A DNA stretch of 64,000 bases from Aldehydirespirator sp965116965 (GTDB lineage Bacteria > Actinomycetota > Acidimicrobiia > Acidimicrobiales > Aldehydirespiratoraceae). Positions 9,048 to 16,545 of this stretch are shown piece after piece; the first letter of the stretch is position 1, and each line of letters begins with the position of its first letter. Location: contig OZ220743.1 of assembly GCA_965116965.1 (NCBI GenBank), positions 3,596,001 through 3,660,000 on the forward strand. Reading direction: 5' to 3'. The notes beneath the pieces were generated by a model. The model made no database searches. It saw nothing but the letters and a program-made list of their open reading frames with translations, and was not told the DNA's origin. The translations under genes and the position numbers were made by a program.

Positions 9048-9443
9048 TCACACGGCCCGCACCGACAGCTCCGGCGTGTTGCGGATGGTGTTGGACACGT
9101 AGCAGACGCGAGCCGCCGCCTCCAGCAGCCGGTCCTTGACGGCGTCGTCACAGCCGACATCGACCAGGATCTCGAGGGCCGAGAAGCCGGGACCGTCGTA
9201 AGTGCCGGTCACCTCCACCCCCAGATGCGAGAGCTCGATGCCCCGCTTGCCGGCCGCGTGGGCTACGGCGAGGGTGAAGCACGACGACAGCGCGGCCAGC
9301 AGGAGCTCGGTGGGCTGGGGACCCTGGTTGGTCCCTCCATACCTCTCGGGCTCGTCCACCGGGATCGTGAAGTCGCCCGAGGACACGTCGCAGCGGTAGG
9401 CGCCCAGCCACCGGGCCGAGACGGTAAGAGTCGGGGAACTCAC
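9048..9443 (-). CDS. OsmC-family protein
   Basis: OsmC/Ohr-like proteins are thiol-dependent and often reduce organic hydroperoxides. This one has the family core (GPQPTELLLAALSSCFTLAV) with a cysteine at the expected helix position, and a second cysteine later (RVCYVSNTIRN). I chose the GTG at 9443, which has AAGGAC upstream, rather than a TTG at 9482. The longer start would overlap the promoter motif at 9478-9515. The gene is divergent from the XRE-cupin regulator and probably controlled by it. Its promoter is shared with the nitrile hydratase operon, so it belongs to the same response. Confidence 0.8.
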   Translation of the reverse strand: MSSPTLTVSARWLGAYRCDVSSGDFTIPVDEPERYGGTNQGPQPTELLLAALSSCFTLAVAHAAGKRGIELSHLGVEVTGTYDGPGFSALEILVDVGCDDAVKDRLLEAAARVCYVSNTIRNTPELSVRAV

Positions 9444-9477
9444 GGCGGGTCGTCCTTCAAGCTGCTGGCAGCGAGCC

Positions 9478-9515
9478 GTCAACTATACGACACCGCCAGA
9501 TCACAAGCGAAATGG
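9478..9515 (-). promoter_or_regulatory. Conserved 38-bp promoter/operator motif, copy 1
   Basis: Read on the minus strand this is CCATTTCGCTTG, 16 bp, then TATAGTTGAC. TATAGT is a good -10 for osmC, giving a leader of about 35 nt. The same architecture with identical spacing occurs at 21634-21671 before nitrile hydratase, with about 30 of 38 bases identical. The GTC-N8-GAC dyad around the -10 could be bound by the divergent XRE-cupin regulator. Confidence 0.6.
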
Positions 9516-9548
9516 CCGTGGTCTAGGATGCACGCCCGTGATGGAGGC

Positions 9549-10181
9549 ATGACCGGCCAGCCCGCGACCAGCGCCGGGGGCGCGGACGGGCGGCCCAACC
9601 ACGTGAGCGGCGAGACGCTGAGCGCGGTTGTGAACTCGATCGGGCCCAAGATCCGCCACCTGCGCAAGCAGTGGAACCTCTCGCTGCAGCAGCTCGCCGA
9701 CCGCTCCGACGTGTCGACCGCGGCCATTCACAAGGTGGAGCAGGGCACCATGGTTCCCACTATCACAACCCTGCTGAAGCTGGCCGCGGCCCTCGAGCAG
9801 CCGGTGGCGTACTTCGTTGACGAGGAGCTGGAGTCGCCGCCCTACGTGGTCTTCACCCCTGCGTCGGAGCGCCGATCGATCTACACCCCCCATGAGGGCC
9901 TCACCCTGGAGGGAATCTCCGGTCCCTACGGCCAGTACTTCGTGGCCACCGCCATCGCCGAGGTGGCGCCAGGCTCCGACAGCGGCCAGTCGCCGCTGCG
10001 CCACGCGGGCGAGGAGCTGATCCACATGCTGTCGGGCCGGCTCGACGTGGACGTCTCCGGCCAGACCTTCCATCTGCGAAGGGGCGACTCGATCCACTTC
10101 CGGACCGACCACGAGCACCGCTGGCGCAACTCCGCCCGGCACCCGGCGCGGGCGGTGTGGACCGCCCTCAGGCCCTCCTGA
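9549..10181 (+). CDS. XRE-family regulator with C-terminal cupin domain
   Basis: A 210-residue transcription factor. After a Gly/Ala-rich lead, an XRE HTH (IRHLRKQWNLSLQQLADRSD, then an AAIHKVEQG recognition helix) precedes a small-ligand cupin (PLRHAGEELIHMLSGRLDVD, then a GDSIHFRTDHEHRW segment). Proteins of this shape commonly repress or activate catabolic genes in response to a small molecule. Possible starts are ATG 9528, ATG 9549 and GTG 9603. I show 9549, with GGAGG just in front, though that spacing is tight. It is divergent from osmC over the shared promoter motif, and the motif before nitrile hydratase makes it the likely regulator of the nitrogen cluster. The ligand is unknown. Confidence 0.8.
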   Translation: MTGQPATSAGGADGRPNHVSGETLSAVVNSIGPKIRHLRKQWNLSLQQLADRSDVSTAAIHKVEQGTMVPTITTLLKLAAALEQPVAYFVDEELESPPYVVFTPASERRSIYTPHEGLTLEGISGPYGQYFVATAIAEVAPGSDSGQSPLRHAGEELIHMLSGRLDVDVSGQTFHLRRGDSIHFRTDHEHRWRNSARHPARAVWTALRPS

Positions 10182-10349
10182 CCGACAGTGCGCCAACGGG
10201 CCGGGCCAGCGACACGCCCAAGCAACAACCCCTACAAGTCAATACCCCGGGCGCATGCCAACTAGGGCATTAGCGACACCGGGGAATTGCGACCGATCAT
10301 AACCGCCGAGGGTCTCCCGACATCGATCCCGTGCTTGGCGTTCGAAATA

Positions 10350-10424
10350 TGGAGTATGAATTCGCCTTAAAATGGAGTTCTGTATTGTTGGAAATTGGAG
10401 TATAGACTGTCCTGAAAATGGAGT
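10350..10424 (+). repeat. Four direct repeats with exact 23-bp period
   Basis: The core TGGAGT, preceded by an A/T-rich stretch, begins at 10350, 10373, 10396 and 10419, exactly 23 bp (about two helical turns) apart. The array ends 30 bp before the ribosome-binding site of the DUF4143 ATPase gene, in locally AT-rich sequence. It looks like a regulator-binding array, although iterons or an integration scar cannot be excluded. The rest of the 10182-10454 gap shows nothing else. Confidence 0.65.
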
Positions 10425-10454
10425 GGCGAGCGGTGCATGCGGATGGAGGAGGCG

Positions 10455-11732
10455 ATGGCCAGTCTTCGAGACGGCCGGTATCTGGACCGGGTGGTTGACC
10501 GAGAGGTGGTCGAGGCATTGGCCTCGTCGCCAGCGGTGCTGATCGAGGGCCCGCGCGGTTGCGGCAAGACCTGGACGGGACGCCGATTCTCTCGCAGCGA
10601 GGTCGTGCTGGACGGATCGGAGGCCATGCGACTGGCCGCCGAGGTAGACCCGGGCTCGATCCTGGAGGGTCCCGAGCCCCGGCTGCTCGACGAGTGGCAA
10701 CTGGTGCGGGGCATATGGAACCCGATGCGCCATGTCTGTGACCGGCGCGGCGGGTTCGGACACTTCCTGCTCACCGGATCCCAGAACCCGCCCGACGAGA
10801 TCACCGAGCACTCGGGAGCGGGTCGGGTGGCTCGGGTGCGTATGCGGCCGATGTCGCTGTGGGAGTCCGGCGACTCCACCGGCGAGGTGTCGCTCGCCTC
10901 TTTGATGGCGGGCGGCGCGTGCCGCGCCGCAGACCCGGAGCTCACCATCTCCGCCGCCGCTGGCCTGATCTGCCGGGGAGGCTGGCCCCGGATGATCACC
11001 ATGACCCCCGGGACAGCCCAAGCCCGGCTGCGCGACTATCTCGACGACATTGCCCGCACCGACATATCCCGCGTCGCCGGTGTGAGGCGCAACCCGCGGC
11101 TAGCGACCAGCCTGCTGGCCTCGCTGGCCCGCAACGAGGCGACCGCAGCCTCCCAGGCCACGCTGCGCGCCGACCTGACCGAGCACGGCGCCGGAAAGCC
11201 GGCCCGGTCGACGCTGCGGGCCTACCTCGACGAACTAGCCCGACTGTTCGTGATCGAGCCGCTGCCCGCATTCTCCGCGCACCTGCGGTCCTCGGCCCGG
11301 CTGCGCAGGACCCCGAAGCGCTACTTCGCCGACCCGGCACTGGCAGTGGCCGCGCTCGGGGCGTCCCCGGCAGCGTTGGGGCGCGACCTTCGGACCATGG
11401 GCCTGCTCTTCGAGTCGATGGTGCTCAGAGATCTGCGCGTGTACGCGCAGGCCCTCGACTCCCGGGTCTGCTACTACGGCGACGACACCAACCTGGAGGC
11501 CGACGCGGTCATCGAGGGCCTCGACGGCCGGTGGGCCGCGGTGGAGGTCAAGCTGGGCGGGGGGCCCGCCATCGCCAAGGCGATGGATTCGCTGCGCGCC
11601 GTACGCTCGCGGATCGACACTGCCCGGCGGGGCGAGCCGGCTCGCCTCATCGTCATCACCGCCTTCGGACCGGGCTACGAGACGGGCGACGGGATCGCCG
11701 TCGTGCCCGTCACCGCGCTGAGGCCCATCTGA
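10455..11732 (+). CDS. AAA ATPase with DUF4143 domain
   Basis: A 425-residue protein of the ATP-binding/DUF4143 family, which is widespread, sporadic and of unsettled function. The Walker A motif is GPRGCGKT near residue 35. A Walker-B-like region (LLDEWQ) and sensor (LLTGSQN) follow. The C-terminal DUF4143 part ends in a nuclease-like pattern, an acidic LEADAV segment then VEVK. The ATG at 10455 is chosen because GGAGGAGG precedes it, although ATG 10437 is also in frame. The upstream repeats at 10350-10424 are unusual and probably regulatory. The gene interrupts the nitrogen cluster and is likely horizontally acquired. Confidence 0.8.
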   Translation: MASLRDGRYLDRVVDREVVEALASSPAVLIEGPRGCGKTWTGRRFSRSEVVLDGSEAMRLAAEVDPGSILEGPEPRLLDEWQLVRGIWNPMRHVCDRRGGFGHFLLTGSQNPPDEITEHSGAGRVARVRMRPMSLWESGDSTGEVSLASLMAGGACRAADPELTISAAAGLICRGGWPRMITMTPGTAQARLRDYLDDIARTDISRVAGVRRNPRLATSLLASLARNEATAASQATLRADLTEHGAGKPARSTLRAYLDELARLFVIEPLPAFSAHLRSSARLRRTPKRYFADPALAVAALGASPAALGRDLRTMGLLFESMVLRDLRVYAQALDSRVCYYGDDTNLEADAVIEGLDGRWAAVEVKLGGGPAIAKAMDSLRAVRSRIDTARRGEPARLIVITAFGPGYETGDGIAVVPVTALRPI

Positions 11733-11865
11733 GCCGACCGCGCGAGTCCGGCCCACAGGGGCCAGCGCACCGGTGCCCCTCATTGACGTATGGGAACAAT
11801 CTGTCGAACTGTTGGCGTGGATGTGCCCCGACGTTGCCGGCTGGCACCGGAAGAACGGGCCTTTG

Positions 11866-12152
11866 GTTGGACGGCGTCATAGCGATCAGTTTGCGGGCCG
11901 CGGTGACCGCCTCGGCGGGCGACGGACGCTCCTCCGCCCCGGCCTCGATGAGGAGGGGGAGCAACACCTCGATGGTCGCTCTGGCGTCGCCGTGCAGCGG
12001 GATCGTGTTCGCCTGGTGCCTCGTGAGCTCGGCGTGGTCGATGTTGATGTTCACCAGCGTGGACGCCTCGCCGCCGGATTGCCGAGCGAGTAGCGTGCGC
12101 CGATTCCAATCACCACGTTGGCAGACTGCATCACCTCGTAGATCTGGTTCAT
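11866..12152 (-). pseudogene. Fragment of a thiamine-diphosphate enzyme (acetolactate-synthase-like)
   Basis: On the minus strand, MNQIYEVMQSANVVIGIGAR... changes frame after about 25 residues and continues as GEASTLVNINIDHAELTRHQ and ANTIPLHGDARATIE. This matches the central domain of acetolactate-synthase-like enzymes. Both ends of the gene are missing and at least one frameshift is present, so it is a dead remnant. It lies between the DUF4143 gene and the ATPase cassette, consistent with DNA scrambled at an insertion site. Confidence 0.65.
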
Positions 12153-12247
12153 CTCCTGTCTTTCACCCCTGGGACTGAAGCAGGAGCCGTAAGACAGCGG
12201 ATGGCTGTCCGGGATGGTTCCCTTGCCGCCGCTGGAGGTTATGACGG

Positions 12248-12345
12248 CTACGGTGTCGCCTCGGCCAGCTTGACCAGAGCCTCCTCGGCGTCGGAACGGG
12301 CCACGCCGGCGCCCACCTGGCGCGAGCGTCCGAGACGGCCGGACC
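12248..12345 (-). pseudogene. Short remnant of a DUF1116 (YlbE-like) gene 3' end
   Basis: The minus strand encodes RQVGAGVARSDAEEALVKLA and then a stop. This resembles the C-terminal GSGQVGAGVAHAPIDCFRQA of the intact DUF1116 protein at 16533-17990, and the DNA is also similar over about 40 bp. The sequence before it has lost the frame. It may be the original end of a duplicated or displaced DUF1116 gene left behind when the ATPase cassette inserted. The match is short, so confidence is modest. Confidence 0.4.
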
Positions 12346-12436
12346 CCGAACTCTGGACAGGCGGACTTCCCGAACCAGATGACCGACCGGCCCGGGTTCG
12401 CGGCACGGCGACGGCGGATCGACCGTCGGGTGCCGG

Positions 12437-14395
12437 CTACTTCGTGCGACGGCGCTTGTCGAGCGCACCGAGCAGCAACTTCTGCGCCTCGCGGGCGCCG
12501 AGGTCGAGGAAGCCGTCCGGCCAGTCCTCGCTGAGGCCGCCGAGAGGGTTGATGTCCGATGCCCGGAACGAGGTGTCTCCCTCCTCGTCGCGCTGCGCGA
12601 ACAGCAGCCCGACGAGCGATCCGAGTTCGTCGGACTCATCTTCGGCGACCCAGCGTCTCAAGCGATTCACGAGGTGCTCGCTGTGGGTCTCGACGATCAG
12701 CTGGCGGCCGCTGCGAGCGACCGCTACCAGGAAGTCGGCCAGCTTCATCTGGAGGGCCGGGTGGAGATGCAGCTCGGGCTGCTCCAGAATCACAGGATCA
12801 CCGGGATGCGCCAGCAGGCACGCCACAAGAACGGGCAGCACTTGGCTGACGCCGACTCCGACCGCGGTCAGGTCGAGCGATCGTCCCGATTCCGCCGGGC
12901 TGACCTGTAGGCCTAGGCCGAACCGGCCTCTGTCGTCCACGGACACCGAATCACCGATCCCAAGTTCGGCAAGCCAGTGCTCCAGGGCGCGCTCCAATGT
13001 CATCAGCCTTGGATTGCCGTCCTTCCAAGGCACTTGAACTCGGCGCTCGCGGTGCGAGTGCAAAATGGCGGCAGCATGTTCGCCGGCCGCGCCGACATCC
13101 ATCGAGTACGGGTCGCCGCGGTCGCCGAACGAGTCGGGAGGCTGCCTGAGCGGGCCCAGATACTTCAGCCGCGACAGCGACGACGCGACATCGTTGACCG
13201 CCTTGTGAAGGTGCTCAGTACTGCCGGTCTCCAGCGATCTCAGAATGGGCCGCTTGGCCCACACCTCATTGCTGCACTCAAGCTCCAACAGGCGCACGAA
13301 CTCCCCGAGTTCCGTCTGGGTCATGGACTTGCCCACCCGGGCCTTGTCCTGCAACGCGACGTCCTGCCAATGCCCAGTGAGACGGTCGTCTCTCGTTTGC
13401 ATGTCGAAGCCCACCTGCTCTCGGGTGAGCCCTTGTTCCGCATCGCGCAGGCTCTCTTCGCCGTAGGCGTATCGAAGGCTCTTGGCCGCAAACTCAACGA
13501 CGAAGCCGCCATCGACCAGCTCCGCGCCATGGGCGCCAAAGAGGTGATCCACCAGTTCGGGAGTCAATTCGTGTGGTTGGAGGCCGTCGCTGAACAACGG
13601 CTCCACGAAGTCGGCGAGGTCGTCATGGCCGCCGGACCGCAGTTCCTCCGGATCTGGGCCGAAGACGTCGACGATGCTGGCCCATGTGTCGTGCCACCAC
13701 CGCGCGCCGAGCCTGGCCACCGTGCTCTCGCTGTCGCTCACAAAGAGTTGCCGGGGCAGCCCGCCCACGATGTCGACAGCCTCGAATCGCTCGCTCACCT
13801 CCGGAGTTCCCGTCGTCAACGCTCCTGACACTGTGCACGAAGGTGCAGGGTGGTCGTGCTGTAGCAACGTGTCCCAGAGCGACGCGCTCACTACGTCGAT
13901 CCCGACAGGTGTGCGCCTCCAGAGACTCGTGTCGTGTGCGATGCCGGAGAGCAGGCATCTCAGCTTTGGAACCCGCCGTTCAGGTCGGCCAGGTGGACCG
14001 CCGCCCGCAGCCGCGATCCGGATCGAGTTGATCCGGCCGGATCCGCGGCCTTCCCGCAACGGCTCCATTATCTGGATTGCGACCGACAGCACACGTCCGT
14101 CATCGCCGGCTACCGTGACCTCAATCTCCATTGGTGCGTCCGGGTCTGCTCCGAAGGTTCGCGCCTCCTGGAAGGATCCGAGCCGCACGGACTTGCCGTT
14201 CAGCGGAAACTCTGCCCCGCGGGCGTGGGACTGGACGGCCTGGGAGAGCACCCGGATCGCTTGATTGAGGGAGCTCTTGCCGGAGCTGTTGGCGCCTACC
14301 AGGACCGTCAGGGGTTTCAGGTCCACCTTGGCATGGACGATCGACTTGAAGTTCCTGAGCTCGATCGATCGAATCGGGCAAGGGAGCTCGCTCAT
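12437..14395 (-). CDS. SMC/RecF-like ATPase with DUF3696-type C-terminus
   Basis: The fourth gene of the cassette. Its 652 residues have a Walker A motif GANSSGKS at 34-41, an ABC-type Walker B near residue 535 (PVILEQPELHLHP) and a switch histidine (VETHSEHL), followed by a C-terminal domain with INPLGGLSEDWPDGF like the DUF3696 group. Such ATPases recur in anti-phage systems, where they couple DNA or nucleotide sensing to a toxic partner. The start ATG overlaps the stop of the preceding 272-residue-class protein gene by 4 bp, so translation is coupled. It lacks an OLD-type Toprim nuclease domain, so an effector must come from a partner. Confidence 0.82.
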   Translation of the reverse strand: MSELPCPIRSIELRNFKSIVHAKVDLKPLTVLVGANSSGKSSLNQAIRVLSQAVQSHARGAEFPLNGKSVRLGSFQEARTFGADPDAPMEIEVTVAGDDGRVLSVAIQIMEPLREGRGSGRINSIRIAAAGGGPPGRPERRVPKLRCLLSGIAHDTSLWRRTPVGIDVVSASLWDTLLQHDHPAPSCTVSGALTTGTPEVSERFEAVDIVGGLPRQLFVSDSESTVARLGARWWHDTWASIVDVFGPDPEELRSGGHDDLADFVEPLFSDGLQPHELTPELVDHLFGAHGAELVDGGFVVEFAAKSLRYAYGEESLRDAEQGLTREQVGFDMQTRDDRLTGHWQDVALQDKARVGKSMTQTELGEFVRLLELECSNEVWAKRPILRSLETGSTEHLHKAVNDVASSLSRLKYLGPLRQPPDSFGDRGDPYSMDVGAAGEHAAAILHSHRERRVQVPWKDGNPRLMTLERALEHWLAELGIGDSVSVDDRGRFGLGLQVSPAESGRSLDLTAVGVGVSQVLPVLVACLLAHPGDPVILEQPELHLHPALQMKLADFLVAVARSGRQLIVETHSEHLVNRLRRWVAEDESDELGSLVGLLFAQRDEEGDTSFRASDINPLGGLSEDWPDGFLDLGAREAQKLLLGALDKRRRTK

Positions 14396-15162
14396 GCTGC
14401 TGCTCCCTGTGCAGCCAGCGCCCGATCCAAAGCCGGCCTATGGGAGTTGTACGCCCAGAGGCCAAGGTCGCGGCCGTAGGCGTCCACCCAGACTTGAGGG
14501 TCGAGGCTGCACGGATCAAGGCCATCGGGCGCAAGGCTGATAGGTCTGGTGGCCAGTACATGAAGTACTTCATCCGACCACACGTCGTCCCGTCCGCCGA
14601 CGAGTCGGGCAGGTGGCAGCCGCTCGGCGTCAAGGGGCTCAGGCTCGTCTCCGGCGCGCAGAACGGCGGTGCAGTCCCGCGCCAGCGCGCGCATCTCCCT
14701 CACCTCCTGCCGCTTGAATCTCCATCTCGGATCGGAGAATCCTGCCAGCGGCAGACCGACAGCGGGGCATGGCGCGGACACGTCCCGGTAAACCACGGCT
14801 CTGCCGATCGCCTCCAGACGGACCTCGTCCAGCGCGCCCGCCTTGGCGCCGACCTGTCGACTCCACACGTGACCCCGCACATAGCATTCGACCACGAGCG
14901 GATGGGTCAGACCTGAATCCTCAGGAGCCAGCACTGCGTCGGTGCAGGTCGCGAGCTCGGCGTACGGGTGCACGAGCACCACCTCCACGGTCCCGCGATC
15001 GGAGTCGACGCCGCGAATCACGGCCAGCCGGTTGCGGCCGACGGTCCAGGGCAGTGGCTCCACGACTCGGACGTCGCCCCGCGCCAAAGGGCAATCCGCC
15101 CCCGCGGGCGCCTTGGAGGTCTGGCCGGCGCCGGCTTCGAGGACGGACGCGAACGCGGTCAT
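14392..15162 (-). CDS. Unknown protein, third gene of the ATPase cassette
   Basis: A 256-residue protein starting at the ATG at 15162, inside an ATGA overlap with the sigma-like gene, and ending in an ATGA overlap with the ATPase gene. The first half looks beta-rich (GTVEVVLVHPYAEL, LVVECYVRGHVWSRQV), the second half helical and charged. A distant resemblance to PemK/MazF-like barrels is possible but unproven. No catalytic motif, signal peptide or membrane segment is visible. Strict coupling to both neighbours implies that its product is needed in fixed ratio with the ATPase and the sigma-like protein. Confidence 0.7.
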   Translation of the reverse strand: MTAFASVLEAGAGQTSKAPAGADCPLARGDVRVVEPLPWTVGRNRLAVIRGVDSDRGTVEVVLVHPYAELATCTDAVLAPEDSGLTHPLVVECYVRGHVWSRQVGAKAGALDEVRLEAIGRAVVYRDVSAPCPAVGLPLAGFSDPRWRFKRQEVREMRALARDCTAVLRAGDEPEPLDAERLPPARLVGGRDDVWSDEVLHVLATRPISLAPDGLDPCSLDPQVWVDAYGRDLGLWAYNSHRPALDRALAAQGAAA

Positions 15163-16124
15163 GGCATATCCCGCTCGAGCGCGGCGCTTGCCACTTCGGC
15201 AAGCAGCCACGCCGCCTCGTCCTCGAGCGACTCGTCCAGCATCGGACGCAGCTCATGGTCGAGACGGTCGAGGATCTCCCGTTTGCGGTCCGCGATCCAG
15301 GTACGGGAGCGTCCCAGCCGGTGGGCGACAGCCCCGTCGGATAGGCCCTGCGTCTTGCACACCAGCACCTCCGTGTCGGCGGGATCCAGCGATGCTACGA
15401 AACTCCGCACAGCTTCCTCCATCTCCGACCGCTCGACTCCCGCCTCGGCCCGCTCGACGCCGGCAGACTCGAGGTCCTCATCACTTACAAGGGACGCTGG
15501 CAGCCATGCTGTAAGCAGGACCTCGAATATCCTCTCCAGGTCGCGCTCGGAGACGCCTCCCAGCTCATCGACGACGCACTGCAGAAGATCTCGCAGGGCG
15601 CCCGGCGAGTAGACCATCGAAGCCCGCTCGGCATTCTCCCGCTCAACAAGGCGAGGCACGCTGTGGGCAGCCGCCGTGGCGGCGCGCACCTCCGCGGCGC
15701 TCAAGTCACGGCTGGTCTCGGGCGCGTCACCCTGCGTGATCCACCGCTCCCTGCCCACCGGCCGCACAACGAACGGGGGCTCGGCCGCGATCCGTCGCAC
15801 GCGACGCATCAAGCGGTCGACGACGGTCGGACCGCGGCGTCGCCACAGGGCGCGCTTCACGTTGCGAACCAGGAGCCGGCGGACATCCTCCAGGCTGCTC
15901 GACACCGCGAAGATGTAGTGGATCTGCCCCTCGGCGAGCAGCAGGTCGACCGCAGTCTCCTGGGCCAGCTCCTCCACCGACGCCTCCCCCCAGATCGCGC
16001 CGCGGTTGTACAGGACGGTCGGATAGCGGCGGGCGACCAGACCGGCCATCTCGATGATCAGATCCCACAGACGAGGGCCGATCGTCTCGGCGGCGTACTC
16101 CCGGCGCAGATCGTCGAAGGTCAT
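15159..16124 (-). CDS. Sigma-70-like protein, second gene of the ATPase cassette
   Basis: A 321-residue protein arranged like a sigma factor. The N-terminal part has region-2 character (VEELAQETAVDLLL, then VRRLLVRNVKRALWRRR), followed by a long helical linker rich in acidic residues. The C-terminal part has a region-4-like HTH (LDPADTEVLVCKTQGLSDGA followed by VAHRLGRSRTWIADRK). It may recruit RNA polymerase or bind DNA as the sensing arm of the system. Both ends overlap neighbouring genes by 4 bp. Sigma-like proteins are uncommon in defence cassettes, which makes it notable. The similarity is judged by eye. Confidence 0.65.
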   Translation of the reverse strand: MTFDDLRREYAAETIGPRLWDLIIEMAGLVARRYPTVLYNRGAIWGEASVEELAQETAVDLLLAEGQIHYIFAVSSSLEDVRRLLVRNVKRALWRRRGPTVVDRLMRRVRRIAAEPPFVVRPVGRERWITQGDAPETSRDLSAAEVRAATAAAHSVPRLVERENAERASMVYSPGALRDLLQCVVDELGGVSERDLERIFEVLLTAWLPASLVSDEDLESAGVERAEAGVERSEMEEAVRSFVASLDPADTEVLVCKTQGLSDGAVAHRLGRSRTWIADRKREILDRLDHELRPMLDESLEDEAAWLLAEVASAALERDMP

Positions 16125-16519
16125 ATCGCGACAGCCTTGCGGATCTCGGCGAGAAGTCCAGTCTCCTCAGGCTCCTCGCACGAGTATGAACTCTGATCGA
16201 GATGACATTCGTCCACAGACACTTCCATGCCGAGCAGCACCCATCCTGGTAGGTCAATCACGCAAGGGAGCTCGGGCTCATGGTCGTGAGCGTCGTGCTC
16301 GATGCCCCAGTCTCTGGTCGATCGCGGCCGCCCGGTCGATCTCGGAAAGAGGCGGGCGTCGGGTCCGACGGGAGTAGCCAGAACGAGCGGACGCACGCCC
16401 TGTTTGTGGGCGAAGTTCCCGCCGTCCGCTACATGCGCATCCTCCTCGCGGACCAGGAACCACGAACCCATCGAGTACTCGTAGCCCAACAAACTTCTAA
16501 TAACATCAAAATTATTCAC
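16121..16519 (-). CDS. Small protein, first gene of the ATPase cassette
   Basis: A 132-residue protein starting at GTG 16519, about 18 bp after a TATAAT box, so the transcript has almost no leader. The sequence has strand-like segments (GSWFLVREEDAHVAD, GVRPLVLATPVG, CVIDLPGWVLLG) and an acidic C-terminus with several Glu. The RPLVLA and FPRST pieces faintly recall MazF/PemK-like toxins, but no family is assigned. It overlaps the sigma-like gene by ATGA. Its 5' half is AT-rich compared with its neighbours, consistent with transfer from elsewhere. Confidence 0.6.
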   Translation of the reverse strand: MNNFDVIRSLLGYEYSMGSWFLVREEDAHVADGGNFAHKQGVRPLVLATPVGPDARLFPRSTGRPRSTRDWGIEHDAHDHEPELPCVIDLPGWVLLGMEVSVDECHLDQSSYSCEEPEETGLLAEIRKAVAI

Positions 16520-16545
16520 AAATATTAGACTATCATATTATATCC
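16497..16545 (-). promoter_or_regulatory. AT-rich promoter of the four-gene ATPase cassette
   Basis: A roughly 50-bp AT-rich island stands out in GC-rich surroundings. On the minus strand it has a perfect TATAAT at 16542-16537, about 18 bp before the GTG start. No clear -35 is seen. The promoter overlaps the last codons of the upstream DUF1116 gene, as expected if the cassette was pasted onto the end of that gene. Confidence 0.6.

Noticed and set aside
7887..10181. A long rightward open frame of about 760 codons ending in the XRE-cupin regulator
   Set aside because: Its first 540 codons run antisense through the FAD oxidoreductase and osmC genes and lack protein-like order. Only the part from about 9528 or 9549 is a recognisable regulator.
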